Below are positions 24,617-32,274 of a DNA stretch of 61,919 nucleotides, in pieces. Below the pieces are notes generated by a model that did no database searches, was not told where the DNA came from, and was given only the letters and a program-made list of their open reading frames with translations. Each line of letters starts with the position of its first letter. The first letter of the stretch is position 1. The translations under genes and the position numbers were made by a program. Origin of the DNA: an uncultured Collinsella sp. (GTDB lineage: Bacteria; Actinomycetota; Coriobacteriia; Coriobacteriales; Coriobacteriaceae); assembly GCA_900542945.1 (NCBI GenBank), contig UQPI01000007.1:1-61919 (forward strand). The letters run 5' to 3'.

Positions 24617-25834
24617 ATGGCTATTCATATTGTTGAGGAAGCGAACCGCTGCCTAGGTTGCAAAAAGGCGTTCTGTCAGCTTAAAGGCTGCCCGGTTCAG
24701 ACGCCTATCCCGCAGATCATCGATCTGTTCAAGCAGCGCCGGCTTCAGGAGGCGGGTGAGCTGCTGTTCCAGAACAACCCCATGAGCGCGGTCTGTTCCA
24801 TGATCTGCAACCATTCGGGCCAGTGCGAGGGCGCGTGCATCCAGGGCCGCAAGGGCGCGCCGGTGCATTTCTCGAGCATCGAGAACTATATCTCGACAGC
24901 GTATTTGGATCGCAAGGAGTGGAAGCCGGCGCCGTCGTGCGGCAAGCAGGTTGCCGTGGTCGGTTCCGGTCCTGCCGGCATTACCGTGGCCATTAAGATG
25001 GCCCAGCTGGGCTGTGCCGTCACGGTGTTTGAGCAGCGCCCCGAGATCGGCGGCGTGCTGGAGTACGGCATCCCCGAGTTTCGCCTGCCCCGTGCTCTCG
25101 TGCAAAAGTACCGCCACGTGATGTGCTCGCTTGGCGTACGCGTCCGTCCCTCGACCACCATTGGCGGCGCGCTGCATATCGACGACCTGCTGCGCGACGG
25201 CTACGATGCGGTCTTTGTCGGTACCGGTACCTGGCGCGCCCGCAAGCTGGGTATTCCCGGCGAGTCGCGTGGCAACGTACTGTTTGGTATCGATTACCTG
25301 GTCGATCCCACGAGCGTGGCGATCGGTCAGAACGTGGCGGTTATCGGCGCCGGCAACGTGGCCATGGATGTTGCCCGCACGGCTCTGCGCTCGGGCGCTC
25401 ACAAGGTTACCGTGTATGCCCGATCGCGCCATATCTCGGCCATCGATGACGAGGTGGAGCTGACCGAGCTTGACGGTGCCGAGATCGTGCGCGGCAAGGC
25501 GATTTGCGCCATCGACGATAACGGTCCGGTTTTCGAGACGGCTATCTTTGACGAGGGCGACAACGTGGTGGGCTACGAGGAAGAACTTGACCATGTGCCC
25601 GCCGACACGGTTGTGATTGCGGCCTCGCAGGTGCCCAAGGACAAACTGGTGCTTACGACGGGCGGTCTGGAGACCGACCATCGCGGTCTTCTTTCGGTCG
25701 ATGAGTGCGGCATGACCACCGTGCCTGGCGTCTTTGCCGCCGGCGACGTGGTCAACGGCCCGCTCACCGTGGTCCATGCCGTAGCCGGCGCCAAGCTCGC
25801 CGTCGAAGGCATGACCAGCTATCTGGGCCTCTAA
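24617..25834 (+). CDS. NAD(P)-dependent Fe-S oxidoreductase, glutamate-synthase small-subunit-like
   Basis: A 405-residue GltD-like flavoprotein. The N-terminal CLGCKKAFCQLKGCP (Cys 12, 15, 20 and 25) and a second set VCSMICNHSGQCEGAC (about 58-73) provide two 4Fe-4S sites. A FAD Rossmann motif VVGSGPAGI lies near 115, and an NAD(P)H motif VIGAGNVAMD near 243. It lacks a partner glutamate-synthase large subunit here, so it likely serves as an electron-transfer module. Followed after a palindromic repeat by an OYE-type reductase with its own 4Fe-4S cluster. The role in uronate use is unknown. Confidence 0.8.
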   Translation: MAIHIVEEANRCLGCKKAFCQLKGCPVQTPIPQIIDLFKQRRLQEAGELLFQNNPMSAVCSMICNHSGQCEGACIQGRKGAPVHFSSIENYISTAYLDRKEWKPAPSCGKQVAVVGSGPAGITVAIKMAQLGCAVTVFEQRPEIGGVLEYGIPEFRLPRALVQKYRHVMCSLGVRVRPSTTIGGALHIDDLLRDGYDAVFVGTGTWRARKLGIPGESRGNVLFGIDYLVDPTSVAIGQNVAVIGAGNVAMDVARTALRSGAHKVTVYARSRHISAIDDEVELTELDGAEIVRGKAICAIDDNGPVFETAIFDEGDNVVGYEEELDHVPADTVVIAASQVPKDKLVLTTGGLETDHRGLLSVDECGMTTVPGVFAAGDVVNGPLTVVHAVAGAKLAVEGMTSYLGL

Positions 25835-25849
25835 CCCACCCCGCCCATC

Positions 25850-25920
25850 AGTTGCGGTGGAATACGGACTGTTTTGGCTGTCAAAGGCCTTATCTACTCC
25901 GTATTCCACCGCAACTTTTT
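25850..25920. repeat. Palindromic repeat, GTTGCGGTGGAATACGG family, full copy
   Basis: Nineteen-base perfect arms AGTTGCGGTGGAATACGGA (25850-25868) and its complement (25898-25916), followed by TTTTT. It may also terminate the upstream gene. Related copies are at 31015-31081 and 30194-30236. Confidence 0.8.
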
Positions 25921-26031
25921 GTGGGCTGAGTAAAAGCCGGGGGAGCGTGTACGGTCGGGTACAGCGCAGTTGCTGATACGATAAGTACGTTAGCAACTGC
26001 CGCCGAGCGGCTCAAACGAAAGGAACCCTGT

Positions 26032-27981
26032 ATGGAGTCTTCCGCCTACCCGATGCTCTTTAGCCCGATCAAGGTCGGTACGACCGAGGTCAAGAACCGC
26101 GTCTTTATGCCGCCGGTGTCCACGAACCTGGCCGATCATGGCTATGTGACCGACGACTTGGTCGATCATTACCGTGCCCGTGCCAAGGGCGGCGTGGGCC
26201 TCATCATCACCGAGGTCGTGACGGTCGAGCCCACCTATACCTATCTACCGGGTGACATGTGCTGCTACGACGACACGTTTATCCCTGGCTGGGAAAAGCT
26301 CGCCGCGGCCGTCCACGAGTATGGCTGCAAGATCATGCCGCAGCTCTTCCACCCCGCCTACATGGCCTTTAACATTCCGGGCACGCCGCGCCTGATCGCT
26401 CCGTCCTTTGTGGGCCCGTCCTATGCCCGCGAGGCGCCGCGCCCCATCACGGTCGATGAGATCCACGAGCTCACGCATCAGTTTGGTGACGCTGCTGTGC
26501 GCATGCAGAAGGCCGGTGTCGACGGCGTCGAGGTCCATGCGGCACACGCCCACGGTATGCTCGGCGGCTTTTTGACCCCGCTCTATAACAAGCGCACCGA
26601 CGAGTACGGTGGCTCGCTCGACGCCCGCATGCGCTTCCTGCTCGAGGTCATCGCCGAGATTCGCGAGCGCTGCGGCAAGGACTTTATCATCGACGTCCGT
26701 ATCTCGGGCGACGAGTACACCGATGGCGGCCTGACCCTCAACGACATGATCTATGTCTCGCGTCGCTTGGAGAAGGCCGGCGTCGACATGATCCACGTGT
26801 CGGGCGGCACTACCATCAAGCGCGGCTCCGCCATTCCCGCCGCCGGCACGCAGCAGGCCTCGCACGCCGCCTGCTCGCGCGAGATCAAAAAGCACGTCAA
26901 CATTCCCGTTGCCACGGTCGGCCGCATTAACGAGGCATGGATTGCCGAGGAACTGATCGAGGACGGCGCCGCCGACATCTGCATGATGGGCCGTGCCAAT
27001 CTGTGCGATGCCGAGTTCTGCAACAAGGCGGCTGCCGGCAACGCCGACGAGATCCGTCCCTGCATCGGCTGCCTGCGCTGCCTGAACGGCATCATGTTTG
27101 GCAAGCGCATCTCCTGCACCGTCAACCCGGACGTGGAGCGCGACGAGGCCGGCTATGAGCCTGCCGCCGAGGCCAAGAACGTGCTCGTTGTGGGCGCCGG
27201 TCCTGCGGGCATGGAGGCAGCCTACATTGCCGCCAAGCGCGGCCACAACGTGGTGCTCGTGGATAAGCAGGACGAGCCGGGCGGCGAGATGCGCATCGCG
27301 GCCGTTCCGCCGGCAAAGCAGGAGCTCACGCGCGTGATCAAGTATCAGTACCGTCGCCTGGCCGAGGCCGGCGTCACATGCGTCTTTGGTACCGAGCTGA
27401 CCGCCGAGGACATCCAGCGCGACTACGCGGGTTACGAGGTTGTCCTGGCCTATGGCGCCGAACCCATCGCCCCGGCCTTTATGCAGGGCTTTAAGCAGGT
27501 CATGACGGCTGATGACCTGCTGGGCGGCAAGGCTTTCCCGGGCAAGAAGATTGTCATTGTGGGCGGCGGCACCGTTGGCTGCGAGACGGCCGATTACCTG
27601 GCCCCGTTGGTCAACGATCTGTCGCCGGCAAACCGCGACGTCACCGTTATCGAGATGACCAAGACGCTCGCCGCCAACGAGGGCGGCGCCGGTCGCGCGG
27701 TCCTCATCACGCGTATGCTTTCCAAGGGCGTTCACGTGCTGACCGAGGCCAAGGTGACCGAGATTACCGAGGACACCATCAGTTACGAAAAGGACGGCGA
27801 GGTCCACACCATCGCCGACGCCGATACGCTGGTGCTTGCCATGGGTTACCGTCCCAACACCAAGCTGGCCGATGACCTTGCCGCTGCCGGCGTTGTCACC
27901 CACGTGCTGGGCGATGCCCAGAAGTGCGGCAACATCCGCGACGCCATCGGCGACGGCTACAAGGTCGCCTGCGAGCTGTAG
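26032..27981 (+). CDS. NADH:flavin oxidoreductase / enoate reductase (OYE fused to FAD-NAD domain)
   Basis: A 649-residue enzyme of the 2,4-dienoyl-CoA reductase/BaiCD-type family. The FMN TIM barrel spans about 1-340 (VKNRVFMPPV, GVDGVEVHAAHAHG with catalytic His, KRTDEYGGSLDAR). A 4Fe-4S site CIGCLRCLNG...C lies near 344-360. The FAD domain starts at VVGAGPAGMEAA near 384, and an NAD(H) motif VIVGGGTVGCE lies near 505. It would reduce an activated C=C bond using NADH. No substrate is evident. Start 26032 follows GAAAGGAACC. It converges on dhuI with a shared terminator. Confidence 0.88.
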   Translation: MESSAYPMLFSPIKVGTTEVKNRVFMPPVSTNLADHGYVTDDLVDHYRARAKGGVGLIITEVVTVEPTYTYLPGDMCCYDDTFIPGWEKLAAAVHEYGCKIMPQLFHPAYMAFNIPGTPRLIAPSFVGPSYAREAPRPITVDEIHELTHQFGDAAVRMQKAGVDGVEVHAAHAHGMLGGFLTPLYNKRTDEYGGSLDARMRFLLEVIAEIRERCGKDFIIDVRISGDEYTDGGLTLNDMIYVSRRLEKAGVDMIHVSGGTTIKRGSAIPAAGTQQASHAACSREIKKHVNIPVATVGRINEAWIAEELIEDGAADICMMGRANLCDAEFCNKAAAGNADEIRPCIGCLRCLNGIMFGKRISCTVNPDVERDEAGYEPAAEAKNVLVVGAGPAGMEAAYIAAKRGHNVVLVDKQDEPGGEMRIAAVPPAKQELTRVIKYQYRRLAEAGVTCVFGTELTAEDIQRDYAGYEVVLAYGAEPIAPAFMQGFKQVMTADDLLGGKAFPGKKIVIVGGGTVGCETADYLAPLVNDLSPANRDVTVIEMTKTLAANEGGAGRAVLITRMLSKGVHVLTEAKVTEITEDTISYEKDGEVHTIADADTLVLAMGYRPNTKLADDLAAAGVVTHVLGDAQKCGNIRDAIGDGYKVACEL

Positions 27982-28038
27982 GCTCTTGGCAAATAGGGGA
28001 GCGGCCGCCTTGCAGTGGCTCAAGCGATAGCCAATCTA

Positions 28039-28077
28039 AAAAGGCGCCGCGACACATGGATCGTCGCGGCGCCTTTT
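28039..28077. terminator. Bidirectional terminator between the OYE gene and dhuI
   Basis: Fifteen-base perfect stem AAAAGGCGCCGCGAC/GTCGCGGCGCCTTTT, with A and T runs on both sides suiting termination on both strands. Confidence 0.9.
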
Positions 28078-28119
28078 GTCTGGCGGTTTGTTGGGGGTCG
28101 GTGCGTCCCGTGGGCCTTA

Positions 28120-28761
28120 TTACAGGCTCAAGATCTCCTTGACCTTGGCGATGATGGCCTCGTCGGTGGCGTTGGCAAAGAAGTACTCCTGGAAGTGCTC
28201 GCCGGCAAGTGCGCCCTTTACCAGGTCCTGATCGATCTCGCCCAGGACGTCGACGAGCGGACGCATGGTCACAGCGCGCACGCCATCGAGGATCTTCTTG
28301 TTGCGCTGCTCGGGCTCAACGCGCTCGGCGGGGTAGCCGTTACCCGAACCAAAGCCAAAGAGCTTCTCGAAGGTGTACTCGAGGTTGAGCTCCTGGCCCC
28401 AGCCGTTCTTGAGCGCGAAGGGCATGGCGACGGCGTTGCCATCGTTGACCTGGGCAAAGGTATAGGCATCCAGCGGGTCGGCAACATGGCCGCACAGCAC
28501 GCCGGGGAAGGAGTTGCAGGCGAGCATGGCGCCCTCGCCGGTGCCGCAACCGGTCACGACGTAGTCAGCAGCGCCGGAGTTGAGCAGCACGGCGGCAAGG
28601 ATGCCGTTCTGCACGTAGGTGAGGGGCTTGGAGTCGGCGTCGGCATACATGCCATAGTTAAAGACGGTGTGCCCCATGGGCTCGACAACCTTCTTAAGGG
28701 CAGCCTCGATCATGGGGTTCTTGGAGTTCTGAGAATTCTCGTTGATTAGAGCGATCTTCAT
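28120..28761 (-). CDS. dhuI: RpiB/LacAB-family isomerase, probable DhuI (4-deoxy-5-hexosulose-uronate ketol-isomerase)
   Basis: A 213-residue RpiB/LacA-type protein starting MKIALINENSQ, with the family core VVTGCGTGEGAMLACNSFPG near 76-95. Streptococcal DhuI, which isomerises the ring-opened product of unsaturated uronates, belongs to this family and is encoded with the SDR DhuD, as here. Together they replace KduI/KduD, and no KduI is present. The extended C-terminal half (about 140-213) sets it apart from ordinary RpiB (about 150 residues). Start 28761 follows GAAAGG. The assignment rests on length, N-terminus and neighbours. Confidence 0.78.
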   Translation of the reverse strand: MKIALINENSQNSKNPMIEAALKKVVEPMGHTVFNYGMYADADSKPLTYVQNGILAAVLLNSGAADYVVTGCGTGEGAMLACNSFPGVLCGHVADPLDAYTFAQVNDGNAVAMPFALKNGWGQELNLEYTFEKLFGFGSGNGYPAERVEPEQRNKKILDGVRAVTMRPLVDVLGEIDQDLVKGALAGEHFQEYFFANATDEAIIAKVKEILSL

Positions 28762-28920
28762 AGGAGTTAACCTTTCTACCAAGTGTTTTTTCTTTTTGTT
28801 TCTGTATGTGGGCGGTGGCAAAACCGGCCCGCGATGAGCTGTGCGGGCGGTCGGCAGTTAAGTCTGTCGCGAGTTCCGCACAAACCGAAGCGCCTGTGTT
28901 GGCTGGTGCGTGACGGTGGC

Positions 28921-29022
28921 GAGGGCGCGCGGAGTGCGGCAGATTGGCGTGAAAGAGGAGCGAAGCGTACTTCGGTACGCGAGCGACGGTTTGAGCGCCA
29001 AGGTGCCGTGCTCCGAGCGGCC
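28921..29022. repeat. Dispersed 100-base element with tetraloop hairpin, copy 1
   Basis: Contains GAAAGAGGAGCGAAGCG then the hairpin GCGTAC-TTCG-GTACGC, then GAGCGACGGTTTGAG. The reverse complement of 51125-51240 has the same order with GCGTAC-TTTG-GTACGC. It fills the gap between the dhuI and dhuD stop/start region and contains no plausible gene. Confidence 0.7.
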
Positions 29023-29027
29023 GCAGC

Positions 29028-29837
29028 CTATTGCGGCTGTTTGCCGATGTAGGCGAGAATGCCGCCGTCCACGTACAGAATGTGCCCGTTGACGAAGTTC
29101 GATGCGTCGGAAGCCAGGAACACGGCGGGGCCCTTCAGGTCCTCGGGCGTGCCCCAACGGGCTGCCGGCGTCTTGGCGATGATGAACTGGTCAAACGGGT
29201 GACGGCTGCCATCGGGCTGCGTCTCGCGCAGCGGTGCGGTCTGCGGGGTAGCGATGTAGCCCGGCCCAATGCCGTTGCACTGGATATTGGCCTCGCCAAA
29301 CTCGGAGCAGATGTTCTTGGTGAGCATCTTGAGTCCGCCCTTGGCGGCGGCATAGCCGGCGATGGTCTCGCGGCCGAGCTCGCTCATCATGGAGCAGATG
29401 TTGATGATCTTGCCGTGACCCTTGGCGATCATGCCCGGCAGGCAGGCCTTGGACACGATAAACGGCGCATTGAGGTCAATGTCGACGACGCGACGGAAGT
29501 CCTCGGCGCTCATGTCGAGCATCGGGGTGCGCTGGATGACGCCGGCGTTGTTGACCAGGATGTCGGGCGTGGTGCCAAAATCGGCTTCGATCTTGGCAAC
29601 GAGCTCGGCGACGACGGCCTCGTCGGTGACGTCGGCAACATAGCCGTGAGCATCAAAGCCCAGCTCACGGTAGTGCTTCTCGGCCTCGGCGACCTTGTCG
29701 GCGTGACGGGCGTTAAAGGCGATCCTGGCGCCGGCTTCGCCGAGCGCCTCGGCAATGGCCATGCCGATGCCATAGGTGGCGCCGGTCACGAGCGCGACCT
29801 TGCCGTCCAGGCGGAAGCTGTCCATAAGATCAGACAT
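29028..29837 (-). CDS. dhuD: SDR-family 2-keto-3-deoxy-gluconate dehydrogenase, DhuD/KduD-like
   Basis: A 269-residue short-chain dehydrogenase: cofactor motif TGATYGIG near residue 18, NNAG near 93, catalytic Ser in ICSMMSE and Tyr-x-x-x-Lys in GYAAAKGG near 160. It would interconvert the diketo-uronate intermediate and 2-keto-3-deoxygluconate with NAD(H), feeding KdgK. ATG 29837 (MSDLMDS) follows GGAAGGA. An in-frame ATG nine codons upstream overlaps an operator copy. Called DhuD because of the adjacent DhuI-like gene; gluconate 5-dehydrogenase activity is an alternative. Confidence 0.83.
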   Translation of the reverse strand: MSDLMDSFRLDGKVALVTGATYGIGMAIAEALGEAGARIAFNARHADKVAEAEKHYRELGFDAHGYVADVTDEAVVAELVAKIEADFGTTPDILVNNAGVIQRTPMLDMSAEDFRRVVDIDLNAPFIVSKACLPGMIAKGHGKIINICSMMSELGRETIAGYAAAKGGLKMLTKNICSEFGEANIQCNGIGPGYIATPQTAPLRETQPDGSRHPFDQFIIAKTPAARWGTPEDLKGPAVFLASDASNFVNGHILYVDGGILAYIGKQPQ

Positions 29838-29852
29838 AGCAATCCTTCCAAA

Positions 29853-29954
29853 AGAAACGTTCATCTATATAAGTCTTGCTTTTCGTACAAGCTCAGTATA
29901 TGTGAAGTAGGGTAATAAACCCTCCCATTCTCCGAAAAATAGGTGATCGTTCAC
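29853..29954. promoter_or_regulatory. dhuD promoter with two island operators
   Basis: GAAACGTTCATC (29854-29865) lies just before dhuD, and AGGTGATCGTTCAC (29941-29954) lies about 90 bases further. Minus-strand -10-like TATACT is near 29895. Both operators are single- or double-mismatch versions of GTGAACGTTCAC, tying the unsaturated-uronate branch to the same regulator as uxaC. Confidence 0.6.
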
Positions 29955-30072
29955 TTTTAAAAGGTAAACGGTGAACTCGCACTGCTGCGCGGGCGGCTCG
30001 ATTGTCCTGATCGAGGAGGGCAAGCTCGAGAGACAAGTGGGCACGGGCTGCCCGTTGGCCCCGCGCGTAGTG

Positions 30073-30192
30073 CTACTTTTCAAACGCGGCGCGCGCAAAG
30101 TGCCGGGTGAACAGCTTACTGGCGATGCCGGCGACGTTGCCTAAGATCAGCGCCGAGATAGCGGCGGTCACGTCTGGCCACGTCAAAGCCAC
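30073..30192 (-). CDS. Possible small protein or gene remnant (39 residues)
   Basis: A GTG-initiated frame on the minus strand encodes a 39-residue peptide starting VALTWPDVTAAISALILGN and ending in a basic Phe/Arg-rich tail (TRHFARAAFEK). It has a hydrophobic amphipathic middle, GC-ending codon use like the neighbours, and a stop codon directly before the GTG. No ribosome site is visible. It may be a small membrane peptide or the end of a lost gene. I do not recognise it. The rest of the 29865-30306 gap holds only regulatory sites and a degenerate repeat. Confidence 0.25.
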   Translation of the reverse strand: MALTWPDVTAAISALILGNVAGIASKLFTRHFARAAFEK

Positions 30193-30193
30193 C

Positions 30194-30236
30194 TAAGTTG
30201 TGCATGGGTGTCAGCGGCCCTTATTTCACCGCAACT
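30194..30236. repeat. Degenerate copy of the GTTGCGGTGGAATACGG palindrome family
   Basis: The right arm CTTATTTCACCGCAACT is well kept; the left arm AAGTTGTGCATGGGTGTC is decayed. Confidence 0.45.
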
Positions 30237-30306
30237 GTGGGGATGGGGGATGCGATAGTATTACGTGATGAGATTCGACAAACCGTGGGCTTCATTCGAG
30301 GGCTTT

Positions 30307-30999
30307 ATGGAACAGCACCAGCATTATCAGAGCCTGCAAGATCAGGCATACAACGCATTGCGCTCCAAGATCATCTATGCCGAGCTCAAGCCCGGCACGC
30401 GCCTTTCGGCGATTGGTCTGGAAAAGGAGACGGGAATCGGGCGCACGCCCATTCGCGAGTCCTTTGTGCGCCTGCGCGAGCAAGAGCTGGTGGAAACGCG
30501 TCCCAAAAGCGGCACCTATGTCTCAAAAATCAGCATGGAGCGCGCCGAGAACGCCTGTTTCTTGCGCGAGAAACTCGAGAGAAGTGTGCTCATTAAATGC
30601 TGCTCTGCCGCCACGCCCGAGCAAAAGCATCGGCTCGAGCAGATTCTTGCCGAGTCCGAGTCGCTCGACCACAGCGAAACGCGTCGCTTTTTTGACCTGG
30701 ACAACCTGTTTCATGAGACATGTTTTGAGATTGCCGGCCGCCACATGTTGTGGGATTGGATGAAGAGCGTCAACACGCATTTCGAGCGATACAACTGGTT
30801 GCGTATGGTGTCGCAGGATCTGGACTGGGAGCCGATCCGTGGGCAACATCGCCGGATTCTTGAGGCCATTAAGAAGGGCGATACCGACACGGCGAGCTAC
30901 CTGGCAGAGACGCACCTACATCTAATGCCCGAGGAGCAGGGCCCGGTTATCACCTTGCATCCCGACTACTTTGAGCTGTCCAAAGACTCGGCAATCTAA
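30307..30999 (+). CDS. GntR-family regulator, FadR/FCD type
   Basis: A 230-residue protein with an N-terminal winged helix (about 8-75: LRSKIIYAELKPGTRLS, TGIGRTPIRESFVRL, VETRPKSGTYVS) and a C-terminal all-helical FCD domain (about 85-215) with the Asp and His positions that bind a metal or ligand in uronate regulators such as ExuR and UxuR. I prefer the ATG at 30307 (MEQHQHY), with GAGGG upstream. An alternative ATG at 30265/30268 sits right on a -10-like TAGTAT and would be leaderless. It lies between dhuD and eda and probably senses a uronate or KDG-pathway intermediate. Confidence 0.85.
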   Translation: MEQHQHYQSLQDQAYNALRSKIIYAELKPGTRLSAIGLEKETGIGRTPIRESFVRLREQELVETRPKSGTYVSKISMERAENACFLREKLERSVLIKCCSAATPEQKHRLEQILAESESLDHSETRRFFDLDNLFHETCFEIAGRHMLWDWMKSVNTHFERYNWLRMVSQDLDWEPIRGQHRRILEAIKKGDTDTASYLAETHLHLMPEEQGPVITLHPDYFELSKDSAI

Positions 31000-31014
31000 T
31001 TCGTCCTCTTTATT

Positions 31015-31081
31015 AGTTGCGGTTAAATAGGGACTGTTTTGCGGCTTTGGCGGCGTAAGCAGTCCGTATTTCACCGCAAGT
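31015..31081. repeat. Palindromic repeat, GTTGCGGTGGAATACGG family, imperfect copy
   Basis: AGTTGCGGTTAAATAGGGACTG at the left pairs imperfectly with AGTCCGTATTTCACCGCAAGT (31061-31081) at the right. It lies just after the gntR stop, as the full copy lies just after the GltD-like gene. Confidence 0.65.
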
Positions 31082-31108
31082 GCGGGGGTGCAATCGGGGC
31101 ATGAAAAG

Positions 31109-31323
31109 GCTGCGGCGCCGCTTGGAGGAAAAGACCGGAAGCAAGGGTCCATTCCTCCAGACGGCGCCGCAGCTGTTTTGGTGGACTGGATTATGTTGAG
31201 TCGGTTGATTGACCGGGAAAGCAAAGCGGCTCGGGGGCGTGTCGCTTCCGTCACGTTCTATCAGCATACAAGACGGTTTTGGTTCTTGTTCGTGACGGAA
31301 ACGGCGCGCTTCCGAGCCGCTTT
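31109..31323. repeat. Two long nested inverted repeats between gntR and eda
   Basis: First structure: GCTGCGGCGCCG (31109-31120) pairs with CGGCGCCGCAGC (31162-31173), and inner GGAGGAA (31124-31130) with TTCCTCC (31152-31158). Second: AAAGCGGCTCGG (31223-31234) pairs with CCGAGCCGCTTT (31312-31323), and inner TTCCGTCACG (31246-31255) with CGTGACGGAA (31291-31300). No gene is supported in this 380-base gap. They may be repeat elements or structured RNA. Confidence 0.55.
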
Positions 31324-31361
31324 AAAAGAAAGGGGGCGAGGTCTAGGACACGCCCCCTTTC
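31324..31361 (-). terminator. Terminator of the kdgK-eda unit
   Basis: Ten-base stem AAAGGGGGCG (31329-31338) with CGCCCCCTTT (31351-31360). Read on the minus strand it ends in TTTCTTTT, 18 bases after the eda stop. Confidence 0.8.
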
Positions 31362-31378
31362 ACGATAGAGAGCTAAAC

Positions 31379-32020
31379 CTAGCCGCGGACCTTCTTGACG
31401 ACGTCCATGGCCTCGCGGGCGATCTGCTCGACCTTGGAAAAGTCGCCGTCGGCGAACAGGGCCGGCTTGACCATCCAGGTGCCACCACAGGCGATGATGG
31501 CGCTGGAGCTCAGGTACTCCTCGACGTTGGCGGTGCTCACGCCGCCGGTGGGCATAAAGCGATGACCGACAAACGGAGCGGCGAGGGCCTTGATGGTGTT
31601 GAGGCCACCATACTGAGCCGCAGGGAAGAACTTGGTGACCTTGAGGCCCAGATTCTCGGCAGCAGTGACCTCGGAGGGGGTCACGGTGCCGGGAAGGACG
31701 GGCAGGTCGATGTCGATGCAGTGCTTCACGACGTCCTCGTTGTAACCCGGCGAGACGATGAACTTGGCACCGGCGGTGCGGGCCTGCTCAACCTGCTCGA
31801 CGGTCAGGACAGTGCCGGCGCCGACGCACATCTCGGGCTCGGCCTCGGCCATAGCGGCGATGCACTCGGCGGCGCAGGCAGTGCGGAAGGTGACCTCGGC
31901 GGACTTCATGCCGGCTGCCATAAGGGCATGGGCGAGCGGTGCGGCGTCCTCGACCTTGTCGAGCACGACGACCGGCACGATGCCCAGGGATTCAAGCGTG
32001 GTGTAGAACTGATCGAACAT
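31379..32020 (-). CDS. eda: KDPG aldolase (2-keto-3-deoxy-6-phosphogluconate aldolase)
   Basis: Cleaves 2-keto-3-deoxy-6-phosphogluconate to pyruvate and glyceraldehyde-3-phosphate, the end of the island's pathway. The 213-residue TIM barrel has catalytic Glu42 in AEVTFR, GAGTVLT near 68, and Schiff-base Lys130 in KVTKFFPAAQ. A phosphate-binding GGV segment lies near 166. Start 32020 (MFDQFYTT) follows GAAAGG; the frame stays open upstream but has no other ribosome site. It is downstream of kdgK with a 254-base structured gap. Confidence 0.95.
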   Translation of the reverse strand: MFDQFYTTLESLGIVPVVVLDKVEDAAPLAHALMAAGMKSAEVTFRTACAAECIAAMAEAEPEMCVGAGTVLTVEQVEQARTAGAKFIVSPGYNEDVVKHCIDIDLPVLPGTVTPSEVTAAENLGLKVTKFFPAAQYGGLNTIKALAAPFVGHRFMPTGGVSTANVEEYLSSSAIIACGGTWMVKPALFADGDFSKVEQIAREAMDVVKKVRG

Positions 32021-32080
32021 AGTGTTCCTTTCGATGTGAGGCGCGCACGGGCGCGTGATTGCCAAAGAAGATTGGCCATG

Positions 32081-32142
32081 AGCCGGTTCCGGATTGGTTA
32101 TCGGAGGCACTGCTTGGGTCACAAGCAATTTCGGAACCGGCT
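32081..32142 (-). promoter_or_regulatory. Structured spacer between kdgK and eda
   Basis: The 254-base gap contains AGCCGGTTCCG (32081-32091), which pairs with CGGAACCGGCT (32132-32142). An inner TGCTTG/CAAGCA hairpin (32111-32127) sits between them. No T-run follows on either strand, so it is not a plain terminator. It could set the kdgK:eda ratio by partial termination or processing. No gene is seen here. Confidence 0.4.
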
Positions 32143-32274
32143 ACGAGGCCAGTCGTGAAGGAATGCCAGACAAAACCGGAATGGGACTAAGTGGTTCTAC
32201 CTGGCCGGAGGAATCGGGGAGCGGGCTGCAGAGATATGGGTATGGAAAGCTGCGGCCCGCGGAATGGGGATGGC

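Noticed and set aside
29980..30160. Plus-strand frame starting at the GTG near 29971 between dhuD and gntR
   Set aside because: It has no ribosome site and no family resemblance, and it conflicts with the minus-strand small frame and the operator; neither is well supported and this one is weaker.
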